A stretch of DNA of 64,000 nt from an uncultured Bacteroides sp. (GTDB taxonomy: Bacteria; Bacteroidota; Bacteroidia; Bacteroidales; UBA932). The stretch is taken from contig UQQM01000010.1 of assembly GCA_900543205.1 (NCBI GenBank), positions 1 through 64,000 of the forward strand, given 5' to 3'. Made by a program: the position numbers and the translations under genes. Shown in pieces: positions 1 through 8,356 of the stretch; the stretch's first letter is position 1; the number at the start of each line of letters is the position of its first letter. The notes beneath the pieces are model-generated. The model was not told where the DNA came from and searched no databases. It was given only the letters and a program-made list of their open reading frames with translations.

Positions 1-97
1 ACTCCAGCAGCAGGTCCTTGTTCATCTCCGTGCCGAACAGCCTCTTGAATCCCCAATCCGACAAGGGATTCACATACTTTGCATTGAAATTTTCCAT
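1..97 (-). CDS. Rpn-family PD-(D/E)XK nuclease/transposase, N-terminal fragment cut by window edge
   Basis: Reading leftward from an ATG at 97, 32 codons remain open to the window edge. The protein begins MENFNAKYVNPLSDWGFKRL and continues LFGTEMNKDLLLE, the typical start of Bacteroidota Rpn (recombination-promoting nuclease) / PDDEXK_2 proteins. The second copy at 15504-16400 starts in the same way (FVDPCSDAGFKAIF...NKGLLIDFLN). Only the N-terminus is visible, so the catalytic D-ExQ motif and the C-terminal G-x-x-E-G repeats cannot be checked. It is transcribed divergently from the polysaccharide locus. I infer a mobile-type nuclease gene marking the left edge of the locus. Confidence 0.75.
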   Translation of the reverse strand, partial: MENFNAKYVNPLSDWGFKRLFGTEMNKDLLLE

Positions 98-388
98 AGT
101 TCCGTTGTATAAAATAAACTGCAAGCCGAATGCAGATCCGGGCATTGTCCGGAATATGCTGAGGCGCAGCGTTTATTGTAGATCAAGAATCAAAAATATT
201 CAAATGCGTCTCCGGCAAAGATGCCTAACCCTATCCGGAAAGTCAAGGGCTGATAAAAAATCTGACGCGGATTTTGAAGTTTCCGATGCAAGATTTTCAT
301 GTTTTTTATCTCCCTCCTCGGGACACCGTTTTTCCTGCACTTTTTAACGCCCGTTAAACTGTGCAGTAAGGTTCTTGACTATTATCCA
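98..388. other. Intergenic leader between the Rpn fragment and the polysaccharide locus
   Basis: No convincing gene is seen here. The stretch is relatively AT-rich and must hold the divergent promoters of the Rpn gene and possibly of the polysaccharide operon. A 14-bp palindrome (TTAACG-CC-CGTTAA) lies at 344-357, about 30 bases before the first start codon, and could be an operator or chance. I could not identify a clear TAnnTTTG element. Confidence 0.4.
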
Positions 389-1297
389 ATGAAAATTAAT
401 TTGCAGAGGATTAGAAAAGCGCTAAAAAATCCCAGAAAAATCGGCGCTTATTTATTGTACACATTCTCTTTTCTCTTTCCGGACAAGCTATATCTTGCTC
501 TCCAATACCGCGCGCATTTCGGAAGAAAAATCAACTGGGGCTCTCCGCAAACCTACAACGAGAAAATCCAGTGGCTGAAACTGTATGACAGGAACCCGGA
601 ATATGTCAAGATGGTTGATAAATATGCGGTCAAGCAATATGTTTCAGAACTCATTGGAACTGAACATGTCATACCTTTACTGGGGGCATGGAATTCCCCG
701 GATGAAATAAATTTTGGCAGCCTTCCGGAGCAGTTCGTTCTTAAATGTACCCACGACAGCGGAAAAGTCATAATCTGCAAGGACAAGAAGAAGTTAGACA
801 TAAATCTTACAAAGAAAGAATTAAAGAAGGCCCTTAAACGTAACTATTATAGGTTATCCCGGGAATGGCCATATAAAAATGTCCCCAGAAAAATTATTGC
901 CGAAGAATATATGGTCGATGAATCGGGATATGAGTTGAAAGACTATAAATTTTTCTGCTTTGACGGAGTCCCGGAGTTTTGCTTTATCGCATGTGACAGG
1001 GAAGTCCCCAACGAGGAGACCAAATTCAATTTTTATGACATGGACTTCAACCTGCTTCCTTTCACAAACGGGCACCCCAATTCGACAAAGCCATTGAAAA
1101 AGCCACTCGGTTTCGAGCAAATGAAGAGCTTAGCTGCAAAGATGTCTAACGGGATTCCGCATGTGAGAATTGATTTTTACGACATCAACGGAAAAATTTA
1201 TTTTGGAGAATACACTTTCTACCACTGGAGCGGATTTGTTCCTTTTGACCCGGAAACGTGGGATTATAAACTCGGAGAATTGATTCATCTGCCGTGA
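389..1297 (+). CDS. TupA-like ATP-grasp family protein, polysaccharide biosynthesis
   Basis: The 302-residue protein starts MKINLQRIRKALKNPRKIGA. Mid-protein it carries the features of ATP-grasp TupA-like proteins (often annotated ATP-grasp fold amidoligase or putative glycosyltransferase): YNEKIQWLKLYDRNP, then VLKCTHDSGKVIIC, then EEYMVDE with DYKFFCFDG, and FYDINGKIYFGEYTF near the end. Such genes are common in Bacteroidota capsule loci, but their reaction is usually untested; they may attach an amino acid or a glycan decoration. The ATG at 389 is preferred over an upstream in-frame start at 299, because the extra 30 residues are hydrophobic, unrelated to the family and run through the intergenic palindrome. 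It is the first gene of the locus, 86 bases before wzx. Confidence 0.75.
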   Translation: MKINLQRIRKALKNPRKIGAYLLYTFSFLFPDKLYLALQYRAHFGRKINWGSPQTYNEKIQWLKLYDRNPEYVKMVDKYAVKQYVSELIGTEHVIPLLGAWNSPDEINFGSLPEQFVLKCTHDSGKVIICKDKKKLDINLTKKELKKALKRNYYRLSREWPYKNVPRKIIAEEYMVDESGYELKDYKFFCFDGVPEFCFIACDREVPNEETKFNFYDMDFNLLPFTNGHPNSTKPLKKPLGFEQMKSLAAKMSNGIPHVRIDFYDINGKIYFGEYTFYHWSGFVPFDPETWDYKLGELIHLP

Positions 1298-1383
1298 TAC
1301 CATGTTGAACGGCACATACAACAGATAAAAAGCTAGTATCAGCAAGTAAGCTATTCTGACGATAACCAGAACGACAGCTATTC

Positions 1384-2691
1384 GTGGTTAAGATTCCGAA
1401 TTTAATCCATAAAATACTTCATGCGGACATCATAAAGGTCTTCTCCCTGACCTCAGTGGCGACGTTGGTCAAGATGGCGACGGGGCTGGTGAGCGTGAAG
1501 GTTGTGGCTAGTATTATCGGCCCTGCCGGCGTGGCGCTGGTCGGCCAGCTGAACAACTTCGCCACGATTGTGATGCAGCTCGCCTGCGGAGGAATCAACT
1601 CCGGGGTCACCAAGTACGTGTCAGAGAACAAGGGGGACGAGGGGCGGCTGCGCACCCTGCTGTCGACGGCGCTGAGAATTACAATTGTTTGCTCGGTCGC
1701 GGTGGGGCTGGTGATGATACTCTTCCACCGGCAGCTCAGCAGCCTGATAATGCTGGACGAGTCGTACGGCTATGTGTTCATAGTGTTTGGCTTCACCATA
1801 TTGCTGTACGCGCTGAACAACATGCTGATCTCCATCGTCAACGGCTTCAAGGAATTCAGGAAGTATGTGAGCATCAACATCGCCAACAGCATCGTTGGCC
1901 TGTGCTTCACCCTGGCGTTCGCGATATCGTTCGGGCTCAAGGGAGCGCTGCTGAGCGCCATCTCTTACCAGAGCGTTATGCTCTTCGTGACGCTCTTCAT
2001 GGTGAGGAAACTCCCGTGGATGAGCCGGGAGTATTTCCGGGAGAGGTTCAGCACCCCTACGGCGAAGAAATATCTCCAGTATACGCTGATGGCCCTCGTC
2101 TCTGCCGCCTGCGTGCCGGTGGTCCAGCTGCTGCTGCGGGGGAACGTCATCAGCCAGCTGTCGCTCGAGCAGGCCGGCTGGTGGGAGGGGATGAACAGGA
2201 TATCGAACATGTACCTGATGGTGATAACCACGTCATTCTCGGTGTACTACCTGCCGAGGCTCTCGGAGATACAGGACAGGTACGGGCTGAAGCGGGAGAT
2301 ATTCAAGGCGTACGCGGTGATAGTGCCGATGCTGCTGGTGGGGTTCACGGCGATATGGTTCCTGCGGTTCTTCGTGATCCGCCTGCTGTTCACGCCGGAG
2401 TTCATGCCGATGGAGAGGCTCTTCGGCTGGCAGATGCTTGGGGACTTCTTCAAGATATGCAGCTGGCTGCTCGCCTATCTGATGCTGGCGAAGGCGAAGA
2501 CAATACTGTTTATATCCACGGAAATAAGTTTCTCTTTGCTGCATTTGATTCTGGGCTTCCTGCTTGTCAAGGTCAACGGAGTTGTCGGACTGAACCAGGC
2601 GTACCTGATCAACTATATAGTCTATACAGTGGTCATGGCGATAGCATTTAGAAAAGTGCTGTTCGCAAAGAAAACTGAAAACCGGATATGA
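1384..2691 (+). CDS. wzx: O-antigen/capsule repeat-unit flippase, Wzx type
   Basis: A 435-residue polytopic membrane protein of the MATE/PST family. It shows about 12 hydrophobic segments and the Wzx-like N-terminus SLTSVATLVKMATGLVSVKV followed by IIGPAGVALVGQLNNF and GGINSGVTKYVSENKGDE, which is characteristic of O-antigen translocases of the WzxE type. It would flip undecaprenyl-diphosphate-linked repeat units across the inner membrane for a Wzy-type polymerase, which fits the wzy gene 7 kb downstream. The start is GTG at 1384. Its stop overlaps the next ATG by four bases (ATGA), indicating translational coupling. A long open frame inside it at 1689-2651 is a GC-driven shadow. Confidence 0.88.
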   Translation: MVKIPNLIHKILHADIIKVFSLTSVATLVKMATGLVSVKVVASIIGPAGVALVGQLNNFATIVMQLACGGINSGVTKYVSENKGDEGRLRTLLSTALRITIVCSVAVGLVMILFHRQLSSLIMLDESYGYVFIVFGFTILLYALNNMLISIVNGFKEFRKYVSINIANSIVGLCFTLAFAISFGLKGALLSAISYQSVMLFVTLFMVRKLPWMSREYFRERFSTPTAKKYLQYTLMALVSAACVPVVQLLLRGNVISQLSLEQAGWWEGMNRISNMYLMVITTSFSVYYLPRLSEIQDRYGLKREIFKAYAVIVPMLLVGFTAIWFLRFFVIRLLFTPEFMPMERLFGWQMLGDFFKICSWLLAYLMLAKAKTILFISTEISFSLLHLILGFLLVKVNGVVGLNQAYLINYIVYTVVMAIAFRKVLFAKKTENRI

Positions 2692-3092
2692 AAATCGAAG
2701 AGGCAAGAATCATCGACCTACCGAAGTTCCTCGACGCAAGAGGAAACCTCTCGTTCGTGGAGGAGGTCAGGCACATCCCGTTCAAAATCGAGCGGACGTA
2801 CTGGATATACGACGTGCCGGGCGGCGAGAAGCGTGGAGGCCACGCCTACAGGGAGAACCGGGAGTTCATCATCGCGCTGTCCGGCAGCTTCGACGTGATT
2901 TTGGACGACGGGCGCGAGCGGAAGACCTTTTCACTCAACCGCTCCTACTACGGCCTGTACGTGCCGGAGGGCCTGTGGAGGGAGATGGACAACTTCTCGA
3001 CCAACAGCCTCGCGCTGGTGCTGGCCTCGACTCCGTACTCTCCGGAGGACTACATATACGACTATTCTGAATTCCTGAAAACCAGCAGATGA
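2688..3092 (+). CDS. FdtA/QdtA-like cupin sugar 3,4-ketoisomerase, variant copy
   Basis: A 134-residue single-domain cupin of the WxcM/FdtA/QdtA family, which converts dTDP-4-keto-6-deoxyglucose to the 3-keto sugar before transamination. Family features visible are RGNLSFVEE, YDVPGGEKRGGHAYREN, SGSFDVILDDG, SYYGLYVPEGLW and LVLASTPYSPEDYI. The family's usual His-Ala-His active-site pair reads His52-Ala-Tyr54 here, so the second histidine is replaced. A second, HAH-bearing paralogue lies at 4162. This copy may therefore have altered stereochemistry, act on another keto sugar, or be catalytically impaired; sequence cannot decide. It overlaps wzx and the following acyltransferase gene by four bases each. 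Confidence 0.8.
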   Translation: MKIEEARIIDLPKFLDARGNLSFVEEVRHIPFKIERTYWIYDVPGGEKRGGHAYRENREFIIALSGSFDVILDDGRERKTFSLNRSYYGLYVPEGLWREMDNFSTNSLALVLASTPYSPEDYIYDYSEFLKTSR

Positions 3093-4165
3093 TAAAATCG
3101 CTCCAGTCCTGGCGCTTCATCTTCGCGCTGATGATATTCCTGCACCATTTCCCGGTCGACGGTGTCGGCCTGTTCAGGGCCGGAGGGACTTGCGGAGTCT
3201 CTTTCTTCCTGATATTGAGCGGGTTCGTCATGTCGGCGGGGTATGCGGAGAAAGGCGGGAGGAAAGAGTTCAGCTACGGGAACTATTTTAAGAAGAGACT
3301 GACGAGAATCTATCCGCTTCACTTTTTATGCCTTCTCGTCGCGGCGGCGATACTGGTGGCCGCAGGAACTTTCGGAATCAAAGACGGCGCAATCTTCTGC
3401 ATCAACGCCGCCCTTATGCAGAGCTGGATTCCGTTGAGCGGCGTGTACTTCTCGTTCAACGCCGTCTCGTGGTGCCTTTCGGCCCTCCTGTTCTTCTACA
3501 TGGTGTTCCCTCCGATTTCACGATTCTTTAATAGGGCCGGGAATAAGAAAACGGCGGCCATGACAGGCGCTGCTCTCATACTTTATTTCATCGTGCTCGC
3601 AGCCGTCCCGGAAAAGCTGTCGCACCCTCTCCTGTACATCTCCCCCGTATTCAGGCTGCTGGATTTCGCAATCGGAATGCTGCTGTACAATCTGTACAAG
3701 AGCCTGCTCGACAGCGGAAGCAGAATCATAAACAGCCTGCGGCAGTTGCCTGTGAGCGTCAAAAGCATTGCGGAGTTGATACCGGTGGCGGTATTGGCGC
3801 TGTGCATACTGCTCTTCTCGGCAGTTCCCGAAAAATTGACATACGCCTCGTACTGGTGGGTGCCTTCATGCCTCATAATATTGACATACGCCGTAAATAG
3901 CCAGATAGGGGGGGGTATCATTACGAGGATTCTGCAGAACAGGGCGCTGGTCTACCTCGGAAATATAAGCTTCAGCTTCTATATGGTCCATCAGCTCGGA
4001 ATCAGAATCCTTGGAGCAGTGACTGAAAGAGTGGATATGGAAATGCCGTGGCCGATGCTGATGGCTCTTTCTCTTGCCGTCATCCTTGTCGGAAGCATCG
4101 CGGTCAACAGGTTATACGAGAAGCCGGTCGCCGCATATTTGAACAGAAAACTTATCAGACAATGA
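3089..4165 (+). CDS. Acyltransferase 3 family membrane O-acyltransferase
   Basis: A 358-residue integral membrane protein with about ten hydrophobic segments. It has the family's N-terminal signature SWRFIFALMIFLHHFP followed by GVSFFLILSGFVMS and YFKKRLTRIYPLHF, as in OafA/NodX/YrhL-type enzymes. These move acetyl or other short acyl groups across the inner membrane onto sugar hydroxyls of lipid-linked or nascent glycans. The acceptor here is presumably a sugar of this locus's repeat unit, by position only. It is coupled to the flanking FdtA-like genes by ATGA overlaps at both ends, so the two cupins and this enzyme form one translational unit. Confidence 0.85.
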   Translation: MIKSLQSWRFIFALMIFLHHFPVDGVGLFRAGGTCGVSFFLILSGFVMSAGYAEKGGRKEFSYGNYFKKRLTRIYPLHFLCLLVAAAILVAAGTFGIKDGAIFCINAALMQSWIPLSGVYFSFNAVSWCLSALLFFYMVFPPISRFFNRAGNKKTAAMTGAALILYFIVLAAVPEKLSHPLLYISPVFRLLDFAIGMLLYNLYKSLLDSGSRIINSLRQLPVSVKSIAELIPVAVLALCILLFSAVPEKLTYASYWWVPSCLIILTYAVNSQIGGGIITRILQNRALVYLGNISFSFYMVHQLGIRILGAVTERVDMEMPWPMLMALSLAVILVGSIAVNRLYEKPVAAYLNRKLIRQ

Positions 4166-4587
4166 ACAAGCCTACCGTCTACGACTGTTCGGTCATCGAA
4201 CTGCCGAAAATAACGAACCGGGCTGGCAACATCACTCCGATTCACGGAAATGTCAACGTCCCGTTCAGCATCAGGCGCGTGTTCTATACCTACGACATCC
4301 CGGGAGGAGAAGCGAGGGGCGCGCATGCGCACAAGGAGTGCCACCAGTTCCTGATTGCCGCCAGCGGGAGCTACGAGGTCGTGCTTGACGACGGCGTCAA
4401 CAAGAGGACCGTGCTGCTGAACCGCCCCTTCTACGGGCTCCACATCCCTCCCGGAATCTGGGCCTCGGAGCAGGGCTTCTCTTCCGGAGCGATATGTCTG
4501 GTGCTCGCCTCGGAGAAGTACGACGCTTCAGATTATATAAGGGATTATGAAGAGTTCTTAATATATAAACGTAGTAATAATGAATAA
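4162..4587 (+). CDS. fdtA: dTDP-4-keto-6-deoxyglucose 3,4-ketoisomerase, FdtA/QdtA-like
   Basis: A 141-residue cupin with the complete family pattern: RAGNITPIHGNVNVPFSIRR, YDIPGGEARGAHAHKECHQF (His55 and His57 in the HAH motif), SGSYEVVLDDG, RPFYGLHIPPGIW and LVLASEKYDASDYIRDYEEF. FdtA and QdtA make the 3-keto intermediates of Fuc3N and Qui3N respectively; the C4 stereochemistry cannot be told from sequence. The start at 4162 is fixed by an ATGA overlap with the acyltransferase stop. It overlaps the GNAT gene by eight bases. It is the better candidate of the two cupins for the working ketoisomerase supplying the aminotransferase at 7251. Confidence 0.87.
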   Translation: MNKPTVYDCSVIELPKITNRAGNITPIHGNVNVPFSIRRVFYTYDIPGGEARGAHAHKECHQFLIAASGSYEVVLDDGVNKRTVLLNRPFYGLHIPPGIWASEQGFSSGAICLVLASEKYDASDYIRDYEEFLIYKRSNNE

Positions 4588-5125
4588 ACTTCCTGAGAAT
4601 TTTACCATTGAAAGATACGGATTGAATGTGCGTCTGGTTGAAGAAAAGGACGCTGGTTTTATATTGTCCTTACGTACCAATCCAAAACTCTCCCGCTATA
4701 TCCATAATACAGATGATAGTCTAGATAAGCAGAGGCAATGGATCCGGGAGTACAAGAAACGCGAGCTCGAAGGTAAAGACTATTACTTCATCTACTATTA
4801 TGGAGGCAAGCCAATCGGTGTGAATAGAATATATGACATACATGATAGCTGGGCGACCGGAGGGAGTTGGGTATGTATCCCCGGCTGCGACCCTCAGCAA
4901 TCAATAGCCACATCAATGATCCTTCGAGAAATCATGTTCGAAGTTTTAAATCTTGAGGAGGATAGATTTGACGTGAGAAAAGGGAATAGAATGGTAGTAA
5001 GAGCACATAAAATGTTCGGAGCTCATATTACTGGGGAAAGTGACATGGATTATTACTTTTCTCTGAACAAAAACAGCTATTTCAACAACAGGCAGCGCTT
5101 TATAGAAATGTTGTGCTTGGACTAG
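4580..5125 (+). CDS. GNAT-family N-acyltransferase, likely acting on the 3-amino sugar
   Basis: A 181-residue RimJ/RimL-like GNAT protein. The N-terminal RLVEEKDAGFILSLRTNPKL (a LREVEEKDA..LR.N type start), WIREYKKRE, the central YYFIYYYGGKPIGVNRIYDI strand and a later RKGNRMVVRAHKMFGA helix follow the GNAT pattern seen in acyltransferases of deoxyamino-sugar pathways. Its start overlaps the fdtA stop, and an acyl carrier protein gene follows within 45 bases. I infer that it acylates the amino group of dTDP-Fuc3N/Qui3N, with acyl-CoA or possibly the locus-made acyl-ACP as donor. Base composition is noticeably lower in GC than its neighbours. Confidence 0.75.
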   Translation: MNKLPENFTIERYGLNVRLVEEKDAGFILSLRTNPKLSRYIHNTDDSLDKQRQWIREYKKRELEGKDYYFIYYYGGKPIGVNRIYDIHDSWATGGSWVCIPGCDPQQSIATSMILREIMFEVLNLEEDRFDVRKGNRMVVRAHKMFGAHITGESDMDYYFSLNKNSYFNNRQRFIEMLCLD

Positions 5126-5169
5126 ATTTCAACTATTAGATAATAAATTACATAACTGAAATAAATATC

Positions 5170-5403
5170 ATGGACATTAACGATTTCATTGAAAAATTCG
5201 CCGAGGCGATAGAGACAGAGGCTTCCAATCTGACCATGGAAACGAAATTCAGATCTCTTGACGATTGGAATTCTCTGGCGGTATTGTCGGTTATAGTGAT
5301 GCTGGACGAGGAGTACGGCATACAGATCGAGAACAAGGACTTCAAGAATCTGGAGACCATCGCCGACATCGTCGACTACGTCGAGAAGCACCAGGAGAAA
5401 TAG
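5170..5403 (+). CDS. Acyl carrier protein, locus-specific
   Basis: A 77-residue acidic helical protein with the ACP pattern: a four-helix-size domain, the phosphopantetheine site in DWNSLAVLSVIVMLDEEYGI (Ser35, with NSL instead of the usual DSL) and LETIADIVDYV at the end. It would carry acyl chains on 4'-phosphopantetheine in the cytoplasm. Its stop is followed after three bases by a KAS III gene and then a ketoreductase, so the three are clearly one unit. It lies inside an amino-sugar locus rather than next to fabF or plsX, so it is probably a specialised ACP for surface-glycan acylation. Confidence 0.88.
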   Translation: MDINDFIEKFAEAIETEASNLTMETKFRSLDDWNSLAVLSVIVMLDEEYGIQIENKDFKNLETIADIVDYVEKHQEK

Positions 5404-5406
5404 CTT

Positions 5407-6465
5407 ATGGCACTGATGCAGTTTGACGGTATGGGGGTTGCCGCTCTTGCCGGAGCGGTGCCCCGCACCGTGATAAACAACTACGAGTACACCGATTTCT
5501 TCCCCAAGGACGAGGTCAGGGAGGTGGTCGACAAGATAGGGGTGTACGAGCGAAGGTTCGCGGACGAGAACACCTGCGCCTCCGACCTGTGCTTCGCCGC
5601 TGCGGAGAAGCTGTTCGCGGACAACGGAATTGACCGGAACGAGATCGACCTCCTCGTGTTCCTGTCCCAGACTCCGGATTACAGGATGCCGGCCACATCC
5701 ATACAGCTGCAGCATCGGCTGGGGCTTCCGTCCTCCACGATAGCGTTCGACATCAGTTTGGGCTGCTCGGGATTCATCTATGCCCTCAGCATAGTCTATT
5801 CGTTCATGAACTGCCATGGACTGCGAAAGGCTCTGCTGCTCGATGGCGAGACGCGTTCGAAAGTGTATTCCCCGAAGGACAGGCGCTCTGCGTTCCTCTT
5901 CGGAGACGGAGGCGTGGCCGCGCTGATAGAGCGGGATGAGAAGTTCGGCAGGAGCTACTTCTCAATGAATTCGGACGGCAGCCGTGGAGACCTCATCATG
6001 ATAAAGGGAGGCGGCTACAGGCATCCGAGCTCTGCGGCGACGCTGGAAGAGAAAGTCGTCGACGAATACGGCAACATCCGTAACGATGAGCAGGGATACA
6101 TGCACGGCGGAGACGTGTTCAACTTCGTCATCCGCGAAGTGCCGAAGGATGTGAAGCGCATCTTTGAGTATTCCGGGCTGAACGTGGAGGATTGCGACTA
6201 CTACGTGTTCCATCAGGCGAACAACTTCATCAACTCGTATCTCGCGAAGAAACTCAGGCTTGACGGTTCTAAGATTCCTTCGACCATCTCGAAATACGGG
6301 AACACCTCATCGGTGAGCGTCCCCCTTACCATCGTCAGCGAACTCAAGGGGCGGTTCGACACGCCGAAGCGGCTCCTGCTCTGCGCCTTCGGCGTCGGAC
6401 TGAGCTGGGCCACAGGAATCATCACGCTTGACGGGTGTAGAATCAGCGACATTGTGGAGGTGTAG
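5407..6465 (+). CDS. 3-oxoacyl-ACP synthase III (KAS III/FabH-like), locus-specific
   Basis: A 352-residue thiolase-fold ketosynthase with the full KAS III triad: Cys120 in DISLGCSGFIYAL, His269 in YYVFHQANNF, and Asn299 in KYGNTSSVSVPL. KAS III enzymes condense an acyl-CoA primer, classically acetyl-CoA, with malonyl-ACP to give a 3-oxoacyl-ACP. It is separated by three bases from the ACP gene and by three from the reductase gene. Such ketosynthases in glycan loci supply short acyl groups for sugar amines rather than membrane lipid. The primer specificity cannot be read from sequence. Confidence 0.9.
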   Translation: MALMQFDGMGVAALAGAVPRTVINNYEYTDFFPKDEVREVVDKIGVYERRFADENTCASDLCFAAAEKLFADNGIDRNEIDLLVFLSQTPDYRMPATSIQLQHRLGLPSSTIAFDISLGCSGFIYALSIVYSFMNCHGLRKALLLDGETRSKVYSPKDRRSAFLFGDGGVAALIERDEKFGRSYFSMNSDGSRGDLIMIKGGGYRHPSSAATLEEKVVDEYGNIRNDEQGYMHGGDVFNFVIREVPKDVKRIFEYSGLNVEDCDYYVFHQANNFINSYLAKKLRLDGSKIPSTISKYGNTSSVSVPLTIVSELKGRFDTPKRLLLCAFGVGLSWATGIITLDGCRISDIVEV

Positions 6466-6468
6466 AAT

Positions 6469-7230
6469 ATGTACAATCCGTTTTCGCTGGAAGGCAAGAC
6501 CATAGTGGTTACAGGGGCGTCCTCCGGGATTGGAAGGCAGTGCGCGATAGACTGCAGCCGCATGGGTGCGAAGGTCGCCCTGGTCGCCCGCAACAGGGAG
6601 AGGCTTGAGGAGACGTTGTCGGAAATGGGCTCCGGTCACGAGCACAGGATATATCAGTGCGACCTGTCCGTCACAGAAGGGATTAAAAGCCTGGTGGCGG
6701 ATGTCGTCGGCGATTGCGGGAAGATTGACGGATTCGTGCATGCCGCCGGGGTTGAGAAAACAGCTCCGGCAAAGAGTCTTTCGCCGGCGGCCTACAGGAA
6801 CATCTACGAAGTGAACACTCTGAGCGCTTTTGAATTTGTCAGACAGTTCAGCAGCAGGAAGAATTTCTCTGACGGCGGACATATCGTTCTGATTTCGTCC
6901 ATAACATCCATCGTGGGGAGAATTGGGGTAAGCGCTTACGCCGCATCAAAGGGCGCACTGGTAAGCGCAGTACGCAGCATGGCATTAGAGCTGGCCCCTA
7001 AGCGGATCTGCATCAACTGTGTGTCTCCGGGTACGGTGTTGACTCCCATGATGCATGATTTTTTAAGCTCCCTTTCAGAAGAGCAATACGAAAAACGTAC
7101 AGAAGGTTTCCCTCTCGGACTCGGAGATGTCTCTGACGTGTCTAACACCTGCATTTTCCTCCTTTCCGACGCCTCCCGGTGGGTTACGGGGCAGAACATC
7201 ATAGTGGACGGAGGATATTCGGCTCAATAG
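6469..7230 (+). CDS. Short-chain dehydrogenase/reductase, FabG-like 3-oxoacyl-ACP reductase
   Basis: A 253-residue classical SDR. It has the cofactor motif TGASSGIG (about residues 15-22), NRERLEE after beta-2 (an arginine suggesting NADPH use), HAAG, and catalytic Ser144, Tyr157 and Lys161 in YAASKGALV. The C-terminus GQNIIVDGGYSAQ is typical of FabG-like enzymes. Directly behind ACP and KAS III it most simply reduces a 3-oxoacyl-ACP to the 3-hydroxyacyl-ACP. An alternative is a sugar-nucleotide reductase, but position and FabG-like features favour the acyl-ACP role. No dehydratase or enoyl reductase follows, which suggests the product stays a hydroxyacyl group. Confidence 0.83.
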   Translation: MYNPFSLEGKTIVVTGASSGIGRQCAIDCSRMGAKVALVARNRERLEETLSEMGSGHEHRIYQCDLSVTEGIKSLVADVVGDCGKIDGFVHAAGVEKTAPAKSLSPAAYRNIYEVNTLSAFEFVRQFSSRKNFSDGGHIVLISSITSIVGRIGVSAYAASKGALVSAVRSMALELAPKRICINCVSPGTVLTPMMHDFLSSLSEEQYEKRTEGFPLGLGDVSDVSNTCIFLLSDASRWVTGQNIIVDGGYSAQ

Positions 7231-7250
7231 AATAATAAACTTCATTTGAT

Positions 7251-8345
7251 ATGATAAAGTTCCTTGATTTACAGAAGGTGACGGCCCTCCACGGGGCCGA
7301 GATCAACGAGGCCGTGAGCCGCGTGGTGAACGGAGGATGGTACCTCCAGGGCGAGGAGAACAAAAAATTCGAGGCGGACTACGCCGCATACATCGGAACG
7401 AAGTACGCGGTAGGCTGCGGCAACGGGCTGGACGCCCTGATATGGATATTCCGGGCGTACATCGAGATGGGCGTCATGAAGCCCGGGGACGAGGTCATCG
7501 TCCCCGCGAACACCTACATCGCCTCGATACTCGCGATAACGGAGAACGGACTCAAGCCGGTGCTGGTGGAGCCGAGCATTGAGACATACCAGATAGACGA
7601 CAGCCTGGTAGAGGCGGCGATAACCGACAAGACCAGGGCGATACTGATAGTGCACCTCTACGGCCAGTGCGCCTACACCGACAGGATAGGCGAACTCTGC
7701 AGGAAGTACAACCTGAAGCTGGTGGAGGACAACGCGCAGGCGCACGGATGCAGGTTCGGCGGCAGGCGGACCGGGTCGCTCGGGGACGCCGCCGGGCACA
7801 GCTTCTACCCCGGGAAGAACCTCGGGGCGCTCGGGGATGCGGGAGCAGTCACGACCGACGACAAAGAGCTTGCCGACACGATAAGGTCGCTGGCGAACTA
7901 CGGCTCGACCCGCAAGTACGTTTTCAAATACAAGGGGCGCAACAGCAGGCTGGACGAGATACAGGCGGCGGTGCTGGACGTGAAACTGAAGCATCTGGAC
8001 GAGGACAACCTGCGGCGCAGGAAGGTCGCGCAGTACTACATCGAGAACATCAAGAACCCGGACATCGTCCTGCCGAAGGTGGCGGACTGGGACGCGCACG
8101 TGTTCCACATCTTCAGCATCAGGACAGGACACCGTGACGAACTGCAGAAATACCTTGCAGAGAACGGAATCCAGACGGTCATCCACTATCCGATCCCGCC
8201 CCACCGGCAGGAGTGCTACAGGGAGTGGAACAACCTTTCCTTCCCCATCACGGAGAAGATCCACGATGAGGAGCTCAGCCTGCCGATGAGTCCGGCGATG
8301 ACGGAGGAAGAGATAAATTATATCATTAACACACTTAATCAATAG
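7251..8345 (+). CDS. fdtB: dTDP-3-amino-3,6-dideoxyhexose transaminase, FdtB/DegT-AHBA family
   Basis: A 364-residue PLP-dependent sugar aminotransferase of the DegT/DnrJ/EryC1/StrS family. It opens [20 protein letters not shown], has the GNGLDAL phosphate-binding turn near 58, [10 protein letters not shown] before the active site, and [16 protein letters not shown] with the PLP-binding Lys189. This [14 protein letters not shown] form is typical of 3-aminotransferases such as FdtB/QdtB that act on the product of FdtA/QdtA. It would convert the dTDP-3-keto sugar and glutamate into dTDP-Fuc3N or Qui3N. The upstream enzymes RmlA and RmlB are not in the window and must be elsewhere. Confidence 0.9.
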   Translation: MIKFLDLQKVTALHGAEINEAVSRVVNGGWYLQGEENKKFEADYAAYIGTKYAVGCGNGLDALIWIFRAYIEMGVMKPGDEVIVPANTYIASILAITENGLKPVLVEPSIETYQIDDSLVEAAITDKTRAILIVHLYGQCAYTDRIGELCRKYNLKLVEDNAQAHGCRFGGRRTGSLGDAAGHSFYPGKNLGALGDAGAVTTDDKELADTIRSLANYGSTRKYVFKYKGRNSRLDEIQAAVLDVKLKHLDEDNLRRRKVAQYYIENIKNPDIVLPKVADWDAHVFHIFSIRTGHRDELQKYLAENGIQTVIHYPIPPHRQECYREWNNLSFPITEKIHDEELSLPMSPAMTEEEINYIINTLNQ

Positions 8346-8356
8346 CGTTAACTTGT

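Noticed and set aside
1689..2651. 320-residue plus-strand open frame inside wzx
   Set aside because: Out-of-frame product with Gly/Ala/Arg-rich composition and no hydrophobic segments; Wzx is clear in the other frame.
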